A stretch of 64,000 nt of DNA from Rubricoccus sp038746605 (GCA_038746605.1 JBCDKM010000006.1:62001-126000); one strand, 5' to 3'. Positions 8,958 to 19,303 are shown, numbered from the stretch's first letter. Numbers and translations: made by a program. The notes: generated by a model from the sequence alone, not told the origin.

Positions 8958-9719
8958 TCAGCGTGCCGTGCTCCAGGCGTGCATCAGAACGCCCGCCGCC
9001 ACCGCCACGTTGAGCGACTCGGCGCCGGGTCGCTCGCCGCCCGGGATGGAGACGGTCCCCGAGAGGTATCGGCGGAGGGGCTCGGACAGCCCGTGCGCCT
9101 CGCTGCCCATCACGAGGACACTCGGTGCGGATGGCTGCCACTCGGCGAGCGGCGTTCCCGTCATGTCGGCACCCCAGGCCTCGGCGCCAAGCGTCTCCAG
9201 CGCGGTGCGGAGGTCGGGCACGCGCGCGAGGCGGAGGTCCCAGAGCCCGCCCATGGCTGCGCGAACCGCCTTCGGGCTCTCGAAGTCTGCCGTCGCCTCA
9301 TCTGCCAGCACGGCGTCCAGGCCAAACCAGGCGGCGGTGCGCACCAACGCGCCGACGTTGCCCGGATCCTGCACCCCATCCAGCGCTAGCACGCGCGCTG
9401 CACCCGCCAGCCCGTCGCCCGTCTCTGCCACGATCCGGCGTGAGACCGCCATCACGCCCTGCGAGGTCCGCGCGTCGGCGATCCGGCCGAGGTCTTTGGC
9501 GCTCGCGCGGGTCACGGTCACACCTGCGAGACGAGCCGCCTCGGCAATCGCCTCGGCCCGGTCGCCCCCCTCGTGCCCGACGAGGACCTCTGTCAGCGGC
9601 GCCCCTGCCGCGAGGGCGGACTCTACAGAGCGAATGCCCTCGACGAGGAACACACCCTGGTCTCGCCGGGCGCGGCGGCGCGAGAGCTGGGCGAGGTCGT
9701 TGACGCGTTGGCGGGTCAC
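8958..9719 (-). CDS. SpoU/TrmH-family RNA 2'-O-methyltransferase
   Basis: The protein has 253 residues with an N-terminal RNA-binding domain of the L30e type (FLVEGIRSVESAL) and a C-terminal SPOUT knot domain. Its three motifs are DPGNVGALVRTA, VMGSEAHGL and VSIPGGERPGAESLNVAVA. It transfers methyl from S-adenosylmethionine to a ribose 2'-OH in rRNA or tRNA; the exact target is not predictable. I start it at the GTG at 9719 (VTRQRVNDLAQLSRRRARR), where homology would begin; a longer extension would overlap the divergent peptidase gene. It is divergent from the M16 peptidase gene. Confidence 0.88.
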   Translation of the reverse strand: MTRQRVNDLAQLSRRRARRDQGVFLVEGIRSVESALAAGAPLTEVLVGHEGGDRAEAIAEAARLAGVTVTRASAKDLGRIADARTSQGVMAVSRRIVAETGDGLAGAARVLALDGVQDPGNVGALVRTAAWFGLDAVLADEATADFESPKAVRAAMGGLWDLRLARVPDLRTALETLGAEAWGADMTGTPLAEWQPSAPSVLVMGSEAHGLSEPLRRYLSGTVSIPGGERPGAESLNVAVAAGVLMHAWSTAR

Positions 9720-9791
9720 TCCGAAGACGAACGGCAGAAGGTGGAAGGTGGCGGACAAGTCTCTCGGCGTCAAGCGAAGCTCTGGGTCGGT

Positions 9792-9811
9792 CCGCCTTGG
9801 CACCGAAGCGG
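9792..9811. repeat. Palindromic element, short form, degenerate
   Basis: The sequence ccgccttggcaccgaagcgg is a complementary-change variant: both arms changed together (ctTgg/ccgaAgc). It sits in the divergent spacer. Confidence 0.65.
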
Positions 9812-9872
9812 AGGGAGCCGGGTGAACCCCGCCGTGCGGATGGCGGTATCGTGCGGCCTGATCCCCGCACAG

Positions 9873-11252
9873 ATGACCCCATCTCCTGTTCTGAACCCCG
9901 GGCCTGTCTCTGCTCCCATCGCAGACCATCCGGCCTTCGACTTCGAGCGCGCCGAGGGCGGCGTGGAGGCCTACCGTCATCGCGCCAACGGCCTCACCGT
10001 CCTGTTCCTCCTCGATCCCGCGGGCGAGGCCGCGCCGCCCGTCGCAGCCTTCCAAGTGACGTACCGCGTCGGCTCGCGCAATGAGGGCGCTGGGCTCACG
10101 GGCGCGACGCACCTCCTGGAGCACCTCATGTTCAAGGGCTCCGAGCGCTTCAACCGCGAGCTCGGGACGGGCGTCTTCCAGGTGCTCCAGAGCGTCGGCG
10201 GGCAGATCAACGCCACCACCTGGTACGACCGCACGAACTACTACGCCGTCCTCCCCGAGGACCAGTTGCACCTCGCGGTCGCGGTGGAGGCCGACCGGAT
10301 GCGTGGCGCGCGTGTGCGCGACGAGGATCTCGCGAGCGAGCGCACCGTCGTGCTCAACGAGTTGGACCGGGGCGAGAACGAGCCGCTGCGCAAGCTGCTC
10401 CACGCCGTCTATTCGACGGCCTTCCAGGCGCACCCGTACGGCCACCCCGTCATCGGCTGGCGGTCGGATGTAGAGACCGTCACCGCTGCGGGCCTCCGCC
10501 ACTTCTACGACACCTACTACTGGCCCTCCCGCGCGACGGCCAGCGTGGCGGGCAAGTTCGACCGCCGCACTGTTCTGGATCTGCTCGACGAGCACTTCGG
10601 CGGCATCCCGCCCGGCCCCGAGGCCGATGAGGACGCGCCCACTCCGCTCGTCCATCGTGACGCTGATGAGGCCGTCACGCGCGAGCCCGAGCAGCGCGGG
10701 ATGCGCCGCACCACGGTCAAGATGGCGGGCGAGTTGGGCGCGGTCCTCCTCGCGTACAAGGCTCCTGCCGGACTCACCGAGACCGCCGACGCCCTCGACG
10801 TGCTCGTGCAGGTACTCACCGCCGGGAAGTCCTCGCGCCTCTTCCGTCGCCTCACGGATCGCGGCCTCACCACGAGCGCCTTCGCGTACTACCCCCGCCT
10901 CCGCGATCCGGGCCTCTTCATCCTCTATGGCGCCCTCGCGCCCGACGTGGAGCCCGCCACCGTCGAGACCGAACTGAAAGCCGCGCTGCTCTCCGTCGCT
11001 GAGGAGGGAATTACTGAGGCCGAACTCGCGCGCGCCCGCCGCCAGGTGATCGCGGATGAGGCCTATGGCCGCGACGGTCCCCAGGCGGTCATCTCCCAGC
11101 TCAACGAGGCCATCTCTGTGGGCGACTGGACGCTGTTCTCACACTACCGCGAGCGCATCGAGGCCGTCACGCGCGAGGCCGTGCAGGCCGCCGCTGCTGC
11201 CATCGCAGAGGACGACCGGTTGACCGTCGGTGAGTATCTGCCGGTGGGGTAG
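9873..11252 (+). CDS. M16 family zinc metallopeptidase
   Basis: The protein has 459 residues. The inverted zinc motif HLLEH is at residues 80-84, and the distal Glu lies in the RTVVLNELDRGENEP helix. It is a single M16 unit (N-terminal catalytic half plus inactive C-terminal half), the size of processing-peptidase-like bacterial proteins such as PqqF/YmxG relatives. No signal peptide is seen, so it is probably cytoplasmic. The ATG at 9873 is used because the conserved fold begins about 25 residues later; upstream codons are antisense to the methyltransferase gene. Bacteroidota M16 proteins often occur as pairs of active and inactive subunits; no partner is adjacent here. Confidence 0.88.
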   Translation: MTPSPVLNPGPVSAPIADHPAFDFERAEGGVEAYRHRANGLTVLFLLDPAGEAAPPVAAFQVTYRVGSRNEGAGLTGATHLLEHLMFKGSERFNRELGTGVFQVLQSVGGQINATTWYDRTNYYAVLPEDQLHLAVAVEADRMRGARVRDEDLASERTVVLNELDRGENEPLRKLLHAVYSTAFQAHPYGHPVIGWRSDVETVTAAGLRHFYDTYYWPSRATASVAGKFDRRTVLDLLDEHFGGIPPGPEADEDAPTPLVHRDADEAVTREPEQRGMRRTTVKMAGELGAVLLAYKAPAGLTETADALDVLVQVLTAGKSSRLFRRLTDRGLTTSAFAYYPRLRDPGLFILYGALAPDVEPATVETELKAALLSVAEEGITEAELARARRQVIADEAYGRDGPQAVISQLNEAISVGDWTLFSHYRERIEAVTREAVQAAAAAIAEDDRLTVGEYLPVG

Positions 11253-11283
11253 GATTCTGGGAAGCGAGACGCTCCAGCCCTCC

Positions 11284-11303
11284 CCGCCTCGGCACCGAGG
11301 CGG
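11284..11303. repeat. Palindromic element, short form, perfect arms
   Basis: The sequence is ccgcctcggcaccgaggcgg, between convergent stops of the M16 gene and purM. Confidence 0.85.
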
Positions 11304-11315
11304 GCACAGCTGGGC

Positions 11316-12323
11316 CTACCCCTCTGCCACCACCCGGCCGATCACAAACGCAGGCTCGCCGAGAGCGCCCAGGACCGTCAGCGCGCGGGACTTCTTCTCT
11401 TCCGGCACCACCCCCACCAGCCCGACGCCGAGGTTGAACGTCTGCCGCATGTCGTCCTCTGGCACGTCGCCGGTCTCTTGGATGAGTTGGAACAGACCCG
11501 GGCGGTTCCACGCGCCGTAGTCCACCTCCAGCGCGAGGCCATCGGGGAGGATGCGGCGCGTGTTGCCCTCGATGCCGCCGCCCGTGACGTGCGAGAAGCC
11601 CGTCGCGAGGTCCTCCGCGAGGAGCGCCTGGATCGCGTCGAGGTAGGACCGGTGGACGCGAAGCAGCGCCTCGCCGACGCTCGCGCCTCCGAGCAGGTCG
11701 GGCGTGTCCGCCGCCACGAACCGGTCGAAGAGGACCTTCCGCGCGAGGCTGTAGCCGTTGGTGTGGAGGCCAGTGGAAGGCAGGCCGAGGAGCAGGTCAC
11801 CGGCAGAGATCGCGGAGCCGTCCACGATGCCATCGCGCTCCACCACGCCCAAGACGCAGCCTGCGAGGTCGTAGTCGCCGGGGCGGTAGAGATCCGGCAT
11901 CTCGGCCGTCTCGCCGCCGATGAGCGCGCAGCCGTTCTCCTTACACGCCTTCGCGAAGCCCCGCACGACGGCCTCGAAAACCTCGGGCTTGAGCGCGGCC
12001 GTCGCGAAGTAGTCCAGGAAAAACAGCGGCCTCGCGCCGCCCACGGCGATGTCGTTGACGCAGTGGTTGACGAGGTCCTCGCCCACGGTGTCGTGCTGGC
12101 CCACGCGCGTCGCGACTTTGAGCTTCGTGCCGACGCCGTCGATGGAGGAGACGAGCACGGGGTCGCGCATCTCGCCTGCTGCGGCGAGGTGGAACAGCCC
12201 GCCGAACGAGCCGATCTCGGTCAGCACGCCGGGCGTGAACGTCTCGCGGACAGGGTCTTTGATGCGCCGGACGGCCTCTTCGCCAGCTTCGATATCGACT
12301 CCGGCTTCTTTGTACGTCGCCAT
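11316..12323 (-). CDS. purM: Phosphoribosylformylglycinamidine cyclo-ligase
   Basis: The 335-residue protein begins MATYKEAGVDIEAGEEAV, typical of AIR synthetase. The characteristic SSIDGVGTKLKVA, NDIAVGGARPLFFLDY and GCALIGGETAEMPD segments are all present, and GGGIEGNTRR closes the active site. It converts FGAM to AIR with ATP in de novo purine synthesis. The length matches the family. It is transcribed leftwards; the neighbouring genes are not purine genes, so the pathway is dispersed here. Confidence 0.97.
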   Translation of the reverse strand: MATYKEAGVDIEAGEEAVRRIKDPVRETFTPGVLTEIGSFGGLFHLAAAGEMRDPVLVSSIDGVGTKLKVATRVGQHDTVGEDLVNHCVNDIAVGGARPLFFLDYFATAALKPEVFEAVVRGFAKACKENGCALIGGETAEMPDLYRPGDYDLAGCVLGVVERDGIVDGSAISAGDLLLGLPSTGLHTNGYSLARKVLFDRFVAADTPDLLGGASVGEALLRVHRSYLDAIQALLAEDLATGFSHVTGGGIEGNTRRILPDGLALEVDYGAWNRPGLFQLIQETGDVPEDDMRQTFNLGVGLVGVVPEEKKSRALTVLGALGEPAFVIGRVVAEG

Positions 12324-12432
12324 GGGGGGAGGTGGGGCGGGAGTGGGAAGCTAGCCGCCGGAGGGTGCAGAACGGCGAATGGGGAATGCAGAAGAGGGGC
12401 GGACTTCGGTCGTGCACTCGATCTGACTCTGC

Positions 12433-12452
12433 CCGCCTCGATGCCGAGGTGG
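12433..12452. repeat. Palindromic element, short form
   Basis: The sequence is ccgcctcgatgccgaggtgg, preceded by gactctgc, the left flank seen at several copies. It lies downstream of the hydratase stop. Confidence 0.75.
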
Positions 12453-12458
12453 ACAAGG

Positions 12459-13238
12459 TCACGCCTCTTTCCGCCAGGGCGGATCGATCTTGCCAAGGAA
12501 GGCGGCGACGCCCGCTTTGCAGTCGTCGGTGGCGCGCGCGAGGGCGTTGAGGCGGACGGCGTGCGAGATCCCCTCGGCGAAGCCCATCCCGTGGACATCG
12601 AGCAGGAGCCGCTTCGTGAGGGCGACGGCCGTGCCGCTCGTCTCGGCCGTCAGTTGGCGGCAGAGAGCGTCGGTCTCGGTGTCGAGGTCCTCGGGCGCGA
12701 CGGCGCGGGTGACGAGGCCCATCGCAGCGGCCTCCTGCGCGGAGATCAGGCGACCGGTGAGGAGGAGATCGCGCAGGGCAGCATCGCCCAGCTTGCGGCG
12801 CACGAGGACGGCCACGATGGCGGGCACAAACCCGATGCGGACCTCGGTGAACCCCAGCTTCGCGCCCTCGGCCACGAGCGAAAAGTCGCAGGCGGCAGCC
12901 AATCCGCAGCCCCCCGCGATGGCGTGCCCGTTCACCTTCGCGATGATGGGCTTCGGGTGCCGCACGATGGCCTCGAAGAGTCCCGCGAGGTGCTCGGAGT
13001 CCGCGAGATTGGCCTCGGCGCTCGCGCTCTGGAGGGCCTGAAGCGCGGCGAGGTCGGCTCCGGCGGAGAACGCCTTGCCCCTTCCCGTCAGCACAATGAC
13101 GCGGGTGCCGTCGTTCGAGGCAGCCTCCGCGAGAGCGTCTTTCAGCGCGCCGACGAGTGCAGAGTCGAGCGCGTTGCGAGCCTCGGGGCGGTCGAGCGTG
13201 AGGGTGAGGACGGCGCCATCGCGCGAGAACTGGAGCAT
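12459..13238 (-). CDS. Enoyl-CoA hydratase/isomerase family protein
   Basis: The 259-residue crotonase-fold protein has both oxyanion-hole segments, GKAFSAGADLAA and KVNGHAIAGGCGLAAACD, and the FTEVRIGFVPA stretch that carries a catalytic Glu in many members. The start MLQFSRDGAVLTLTLDRPEARNAL at 13238 is canonical; the longer frame to 13319 adds unrelated sequence across a palindromic element. It probably hydrates an enoyl-CoA in fatty-acid or branched-chain amino-acid breakdown; methylglutaconyl-CoA hydratase is one possibility. Confidence 0.9.
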   Translation of the reverse strand: MLQFSRDGAVLTLTLDRPEARNALDSALVGALKDALAEAASNDGTRVIVLTGRGKAFSAGADLAALQALQSASAEANLADSEHLAGLFEAIVRHPKPIIAKVNGHAIAGGCGLAAACDFSLVAEGAKLGFTEVRIGFVPAIVAVLVRRKLGDAALRDLLLTGRLISAQEAAAMGLVTRAVAPEDLDTETDALCRQLTAETSGTAVALTKRLLLDVHGMGFAEGISHAVRLNALARATDDCKAGVAAFLGKIDPPWRKEA

Positions 13239-13279
13239 GGGAGGCGGAGAGACGAGACGCGGAAAGATCGCGATGTCCC

Positions 13280-13313
13280 CCACCTCGGTGAGCCCGTGGG
13301 AACATCGAGGCGG
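13280..13313. repeat. Palindromic element, long form
   Basis: The arms cacctcggtg and catcgaggcgg enclose gagcccgtgggaa. It lies between the hydratase gene and the next gene upstream. Confidence 0.65.
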
Positions 13314-13325
13314 AGGCACTCGCCC

Positions 13326-14093
13326 CTACTGGCCCGGTCCCACTGGCCCCTCTCCTGCGGCCTCCGCGAAGAACCGGTACAGCGGCCAGAGCGCGGCCTG
13401 CTCCTCCAGCGCCTGCGCGACGAGCCTCGGCCCCAGCGCGTCCATCTCCTCACGATGGATCCGGCGCATGACCCAGATCCCCTTCGCGCGATGAATCCCC
13501 TCCGGCAGCGCGTCCAGTTCGCCCTCGAACTCCGGGTGCCCCTCGGGTTTGGTCACGCGCGGGGCGAAGGCCAGTTTGTACCCTCGTGCGAGAAGGCTGT
13601 TTAGGATCTCCAGCGCCTCCGTGGGCTCCTCCGCCAGCCGGTCGCGTGCGGCCTGGAACAGGTCTTTTGAGTACTCGCCGATGTAGAGGCCCCAGCGGAA
13701 GGCGTCGGGGTGGACGGCGTGGCTGAGTTGGAGGTCCGTGAGCCGCTTCCGGGGCGGGCGGTAAAAACTCATCCAGAGGTGCGAGTGCGAGCCGCCCGCG
13801 CCGAAATCGTTCTTGAGGATGCGCGAGAAGACGTTTTTCTCGGTCTCGAACGGGAGGCCGTTGGGGAGGACCCAGTTCAGCGCGAGGTCGTCGCGGTAGC
13901 GCTTGAACGGCTCGGTGATGGAGCGTTTGATGACTTCCTTCTCCTTCCGGTAGCGCTCGATGTGAGGCTCTTCGCGGAGCCGCGCGAGGGCATCCAGCCC
14001 CTCAGCCGGGAAACCTTCGAAGCTGAGCGACAGCGGCTCGGGCGTGACGAACGGCGGGCGCGCGGTGGGGACAGGCGGAAGGTCGGGCGTCAT
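13326..14093 (-). CDS. Conserved hypothetical protein, weakly DUF2461-like
   Basis: The protein has 255 residues and no signal peptide. I see no catalytic motif. The layout (FEGFPAEGLDALARLREE, then ERYRKEKEVIKRSITEPFKRY, then a FRWGLYIGEYS beta segment, then LNSLLARGYKLAFAP) faintly recalls DUF2461/TIGR02453 proteins, but I would not assign it on this. It follows the hydratase gene in the same direction across a palindromic element. The start MTPDLPPVPTARPP is the only reasonable ATG. Confidence 0.6.
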   Translation of the reverse strand: MTPDLPPVPTARPPFVTPEPLSLSFEGFPAEGLDALARLREEPHIERYRKEKEVIKRSITEPFKRYRDDLALNWVLPNGLPFETEKNVFSRILKNDFGAGGSHSHLWMSFYRPPRKRLTDLQLSHAVHPDAFRWGLYIGEYSKDLFQAARDRLAEEPTEALEILNSLLARGYKLAFAPRVTKPEGHPEFEGELDALPEGIHRAKGIWVMRRIHREEMDALGPRLVAQALEEQAALWPLYRFFAEAAGEGPVGPGQ

Positions 14094-14172
14094 CGGCTCG
14101 AGGGTGAGTGCAGGCGGTACCCGCGCCTGATGTCAGCGTTCGGCCAGCCACGCGGCTTCACGCCGAGTCCGC

Positions 14173-14206
14173 CCGCCTCGGTACTCCCAGGGAGTGCCCG
14201 AGGCGG
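14173..14206. repeat. Palindromic element, long form
   Basis: The arms gcccgcctcggtactccc and ggagtgcccgaggcgg extend the complementarity through the loop. It lies immediately downstream of the stop at 14213. Confidence 0.75.
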
Positions 14207-14212
14207 AGGGGG

Positions 14213-14695
14213 CTAGCGTTCACTGGGGAGCGAGCTTCGCTCGTGCGTCCAGCAGTGGCACGCGCATGGATCGCGGTAGTAGTTGCGATACACGATGAGA
14301 CGGCGTGTGTAGGCGTCTCTCGGGACGAGCGGATTGCCAAAGCAATCGCAGATGACTCCTCCGCAAACTGCTGGCTGTAGCCCGGTGTTGGCTTGGGTCA
14401 CCTTGCCACTTCTGACATTGAGACTCATCTCGACGACTTCGTATCCAGCGAAGCTGATTCGAACGAGATGGGTCCCTATTGGGAGAGCCGTGACCTCGTA
14501 CCGACCTTCAATGTCCGCGGCGACACCGCGCTGAAGTTCAGGAAGCCACACATTCGCGCCGATCAGCGGCTCACCTGTCTCCGCATCCATCACGACACCC
14601 ATTAGCGTGCCGAGAGTGGAATCCACTGGAGCCTCCTGCGCCGCGCTGGCGGAGGCGGTGAAGAGAAGCGAGAAGAGAGCAAAGCAGCGACTCAT
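14213..14695 (-). CDS. Exported protein with carboxypeptidase-like regulatory domain
   Basis: The 160-residue protein has a signal peptide (MSRCFALFSLLFTASASA) and one carboxypeptidase D regulatory-like domain: GTLMGVVMDAETGEPLIGANVWLPELQRG followed by YEVTALPIGTHLVRISFAGYE. This is the transthyretin-like fold found at the front of TonB-dependent receptors, here without a receptor. The Cys-rich tail (CGGVICDCFGNP, CACHCW) could make disulfides. Its ATG overlaps the upstream gene's stop as ATGA, so the two are translationally coupled and probably paired in function. Confidence 0.75.
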   Translation of the reverse strand: MSRCFALFSLLFTASASAAQEAPVDSTLGTLMGVVMDAETGEPLIGANVWLPELQRGVAADIEGRYEVTALPIGTHLVRISFAGYEVVEMSLNVRSGKVTQANTGLQPAVCGGVICDCFGNPLVPRDAYTRRLIVYRNYYRDPCACHCWTHERSSLPSER

Positions 14696-15504
14696 CGATT
14701 CACAGGCAAGTCTACGATTCCGATGCGACCGCACTCCCACGGATACGGCCCGCCACCCGGGAGGGAACGCGCCACGTAGACCTCACGGAAGGTGAACGCC
14801 ATGATCGAGTAATGGCACCAAACCGGGGGGAGAGGAGGACCGGGTTCGAGAGTCACATTGAGTCGCGTTGGTGCGCCTGAACGGATTTGCACAGCACCAA
14901 CCTGCTGGGTCTCCATGCCAGCAAACGAAATACGAACGGTGTGCTCTCCCTCCGGAATGTCGAGGATGGCGTAACACCCGTTGACATCTGCCGCTTCCCC
15001 CTTCTGGATCTCCGGCAGAAACACGTTCGCCCCGACCAAAGGGAACTCCGTCTCCGTCTCTACGACACGACCAGAGAGGACTCCGGTGCCCAGCGGGCCG
15101 TCACCATCCACCACGCTACACGATGTAGAGAGGAATGCGCTTCTACCTGCTTTGACTCGACGACCTGACCGTTGGACGCGAATGTCGAGCCTGATCCTCT
15201 CGGCCGCGACCAGGTTTACGCTCCTTACCGCTCGATACAAGCCCTCCAGGCCCGACCCGAAATGGATGTCGTGGCGCCCGATTGGAATCCCATGCAGTTC
15301 GTAGTACCCCACGCTGTCTGTTCGGGTATCGAGGTCTCCATATTCCCACTGCACGACGAGGTGAGGGATCGGCTCGCCCGTCTCCGCATCAGTGATGACG
15401 CCCGCCAGCGTACCGAGCGTAGAGTCTGCCACCATCTTCTGCGCCTGACTGGCAGCGCTCGTAAGCAAGAGCGAGAAGAGAACGAACCGGAGGCGAGGGC
15501 GCAT
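14692..15504 (-). CDS. Exported protein with two carboxypeptidase-like regulatory domains
   Basis: The 270-residue protein has a signal peptide (MRPRLRFVLFSLLLTSAASQAQ) followed by two carboxypeptidase-like domains. The first is GTLAGVITDAETGEPIPHLVV...YYELHGIPIGRHDI. The second is GVLSGRVVETETEFPLVGANVFLPE...CYAILDIPEGEHTVRISFAGME. The second copy is clearly related to the single domain of the gene that follows (VWLPE/VFLPE, VRISFAG), so the pair arose by duplication. The start at 15504 gives the signal peptide; the longer frame to 15573 does not. Role unknown; envelope or surface protein. Confidence 0.75.
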   Translation of the reverse strand: MRPRLRFVLFSLLLTSAASQAQKMVADSTLGTLAGVITDAETGEPIPHLVVQWEYGDLDTRTDSVGYYELHGIPIGRHDIHFGSGLEGLYRAVRSVNLVAAERIRLDIRVQRSGRRVKAGRSAFLSTSCSVVDGDGPLGTGVLSGRVVETETEFPLVGANVFLPEIQKGEAADVNGCYAILDIPEGEHTVRISFAGMETQQVGAVQIRSGAPTRLNVTLEPGPPLPPVWCHYSIMAFTFREVYVARSLPGGGPYPWECGRIGIVDLPVNR

Positions 15505-15553
15505 CCCGAAAGATGCCCTCGCCTCCCGATCCACACAAGGCAGGCGCGATGCC

Positions 15554-16879
15554 CTACGGCACCCGCTGGCCAATGCACCGGTACACCCGCTCCGCCACGG
15601 CGCCCGCTAGCCGCTCCAGCAGATCGGCGTGTAGGTCCGCCTCGGTCTCGTCGCGGTGGTCCTCGGTGAAGAGGCGGCGGTCGTCTCGGCTTAGCTGGAG
15701 GTCACGCCAGTCGTCGGCCTCGTGGACCGTGAGCGTCGTGCGCGCCTCGCGGCGCACCTCGCCCTCACAGACAGGCTGCCGTCGCGCATCCACGACGACG
15801 TACTCCACCGTTGCGCCACGCTCCAGGCGGAGGCGGACACGGTCGTAGGTGGCCGTCCCGCCACTGCGAGAGTCAGCCGTGCGCGTATCGCGGCTGGCTT
15901 CCTCCTCCGTCTCGCTCCACCCGATGACCTCCATCGCGGCGCCGAGGTCGGCATCGAGGTCGCCCGCGAGGCTGGAGAGGAGCGCATGGTTGCGGAAAAG
16001 GTCGTTGGCGTCGCGCTCGCGGCGGAGAGCACGGCGCACGTCGGCGGGATCGGCGGAGAGGACGAAGAGTGGCGGGCGCGTCCAGTGGTCATCATTCAGC
16101 ACGTCATCCAGATCGGCCACGAAGCCGAACGGCGGGCGCGTGCCCGTGCGGCCGACGGGTCCACGGTCGCCGTCGGTGTCGCTGCCGGTCTCCAGCGGGA
16201 AGAAGGCGACGCGGATGCTGCCCGCGGCCACGATGGCGGCCTGGAGGCTTCGGAGAGCGAGCGCAGCCTCGGACTCCGGCGCGAGGAAGCCCAGCGCAGA
16301 CTCCGTGCTGGAGAAGGCGCGGCGGAAGCGGCCTCGCGCGAGGTCGTCCTCAGCCCAGCCGGTGTAGATCAGACGCGCCTCATCGTCCAGCGCGACACGT
16401 TCCTCTTCGGTCGGGCGGTACGTGTCGGCACGGCGGAGCAGGCCGAGAGCGTCTGAAAACGTACCCGTCTGGCGAGCCTCGGCCGCAGCACCGATCAAGC
16501 TCGCGACGGCGGCTGCGAACGCGGCGTCCCGGTCGGCATCGAAGGCACCCGGGAGATCGAGCGGGACGCCCACCTCAGCGGCGCGAGAGACGTAGCCTTC
16601 CGCCTGGATGTAGAGATCGGCCGCACGCGTGGGCTCGGCCCGGGTCGCGTCCGCGAGGCTGCCCTCGACGAGTTGGCGTCCGACGATGGCCAGCCGGTCA
16701 CGCGCGGTACCGATGGTTTCGTCGCGGCGGAGTGCCGTGTGGTAGCGGTCGAAGGCTCGCGGGAGGTCTCCGGCGGCTTCGGCCTCCATGGCATCGTCGT
16801 AGGCGCCACGGGCTGAGCCGCACGCGGCGACGGTAAAAGCGAGGAGCAGAAAGGCGAGGGGCGTAACGAAACGAGTCAT
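15554..16879 (-). CDS. Lipoprotein of unknown function with helical repeats
   Basis: The 441-residue protein begins with a lipoprotein signal, MTRFVTPLAFLLLAFTVAAC. The first 230 residues are Ala/Arg-rich helical sequence of TPR-like character (YDDAMEAEAAGDLPRAFDRYHTAL, then ADLYIQAEGY). The C-terminal half is beta-rich, with RVRLRLERGATVEYVVVDARRQPVCEGEV and a final helix. Similar proteins are lipidated envelope components of Bacteroidota, but I recognise no named family. It is 49 bases upstream of the carboxypeptidase-domain pair in the same direction, so the three may form one operon for envelope proteins. Confidence 0.7.
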   Translation of the reverse strand: MTRFVTPLAFLLLAFTVAACGSARGAYDDAMEAEAAGDLPRAFDRYHTALRRDETIGTARDRLAIVGRQLVEGSLADATRAEPTRAADLYIQAEGYVSRAAEVGVPLDLPGAFDADRDAAFAAAVASLIGAAAEARQTGTFSDALGLLRRADTYRPTEEERVALDDEARLIYTGWAEDDLARGRFRRAFSSTESALGFLAPESEAALALRSLQAAIVAAGSIRVAFFPLETGSDTDGDRGPVGRTGTRPPFGFVADLDDVLNDDHWTRPPLFVLSADPADVRRALRRERDANDLFRNHALLSSLAGDLDADLGAAMEVIGWSETEEEASRDTRTADSRSGGTATYDRVRLRLERGATVEYVVVDARRQPVCEGEVRREARTTLTVHEADDWRDLQLSRDDRRLFTEDHRDETEADLHADLLERLAGAVAERVYRCIGQRVP

Positions 16880-17158
16880 CGCACTGGGGGAAGGGACACC
16901 CGGAGGGAAGCCGAGACCGTGCCAAACCGAACCGGAGATGGCCGGACGAGCCGCCATAGGCAGACAGGCAGCGGGAAGCGTCTACCCCTGGATGCGCGAA
17001 GCGTCCACGCGACGGGCCATTTCTGTCCATCGGGAGGCAGAGGACAGACAGGATAGACAGAGGCGGCGCGGCACCATCGGCGCGCTGTCTTCGTGTGCTT
17101 CCCACGGGACACGGGTCGGCACCGGGTATCTTGGGGCATCACCCTCCTCTCTCCCCCG

Positions 17159-17455
17159 ATGCTGCTCCTTCTCCTCCAAGACGCCGCTCCTGGCGGCTTC
17201 GCCCTCGGCGGGCTCCTGTTCCCGCTGCTCATCCTCGTCGTCTTCTACTTCTTCCTGATCCGGCCGCAGCAGACGCGCGAGAAGAAGCGCCGCACGATGA
17301 TCTCCGAGCTCAAGAAGGGCGACCGCATCATCACGGCGGGCGGCGTGCACGGCACGGTCGTGAAGGTGGAGGAGTCCAGCCTGCTCGCCGAGGTGGACCA
17401 GAACGTCAAGATGCGGTTCGACAAGAACGCCGTCGCGAGCCGCGTGGAGAGCTAG
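17159..17455 (+). CDS. yajC: Preprotein translocase accessory protein YajC
   Basis: The 98-residue protein has one N-terminal membrane helix (GGLLFPLLILVVFYFFLIRPQQ) followed by the diagnostic REKKRRTMISELKKGDRIITAGGVHGTVVKV. YajC associates with SecDF next to SecYEG in the inner membrane. The ATG at 17159 gives the usual length; the longer frame to 17093 is spurious. SecDF is not adjacent. A palindromic element directly follows the stop. Confidence 0.95.
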   Translation: MLLLLLQDAAPGGFALGGLLFPLLILVVFYFFLIRPQQTREKKRRTMISELKKGDRIITAGGVHGTVVKVEESSLLAEVDQNVKMRFDKNAVASRVES

Positions 17456-17461
17456 CCGCCC

Positions 17462-17481
17462 CCGCCTCGGGACCGAGGCGG
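17462..17481. repeat. Palindromic element, short form
   Basis: The sequence is ccgcctcgggaccgaggcgg, followed by gcagagtcc, the mirror of the left flank at other copies. It lies 6 bases after the yajC stop. Confidence 0.85.
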
Positions 17482-17558
17482 GCAGAGTCCCTCCGCGCCG
17501 AACGTTCGCGAATCCACCCGGCCCCTGAGGCGTTCGCAGAGAAACACACCTGAACGAC

Positions 17559-18847
<1,289 letters not shown>

Positions 18848-18851
<4 letters not shown>

Positions 18852-19303
18852 CCTCGGCCGACGCCCGCGCTCTCCTCGACCGGGTATGTGGTCTCCTTTC
18901 TCGCTCCAACGATCCCCTCGCGACCGTCTGCCTCGCAGCCATCGACACCGGCGAGGTCGTCGTCCGGTTGTATGACAGACACGCAGATGCCGCTCAACTC
19001 GCGGAGATCTACGAGACCCGGTGGCGGCTTCAGCAGGAGGTCACGGGCGCTCGCGTGGAAGGCTATGAGCGCATCGTTCCAGCTCTGATCGGCTCGACGG
19101 GCCGGGTTGAGTTGGGCAGCATCACCACGCCTGAGGAGACGTTCATCTTCTTCGTGCAAGGCGAGGGCCTAGTCGGCATTCTTCGCGCGCCGTATTCCAC
19201 CCTTGCGCAAAAGGCGAAGCTGGAAGGGATCTGGAAGACTCAGGGCCTCACGGTGAATCGCAGTGTTCGGTTCATAGCGGGGGCTCCCGCCTCGAAGGCC
19301 TGA
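18848..19303 (+). CDS. Small conserved hypothetical protein coupled to ribBA
   Basis: The 151-residue soluble protein starts at a GTG that overlaps the ribBA stop by four bases, so it is likely co-translated. It has alpha/beta character: an N-terminal helix (ADARALLDRVCGLL), strands around VCLAAIDTGEVVVRLYD, and a C-terminal FFVQGEGLVGILRAPYSTLAQKAKLEGIW. I recognise no family or catalytic residues. A role linked to flavin supply is only an inference from position. Confidence 0.6.

Noticed and set aside
17456..17558. FMN riboswitch upstream of ribBA
   Set aside because: The gap is only about 100 bases and is filled by a palindromic element and a tandem repeat; no riboswitch core is seen.
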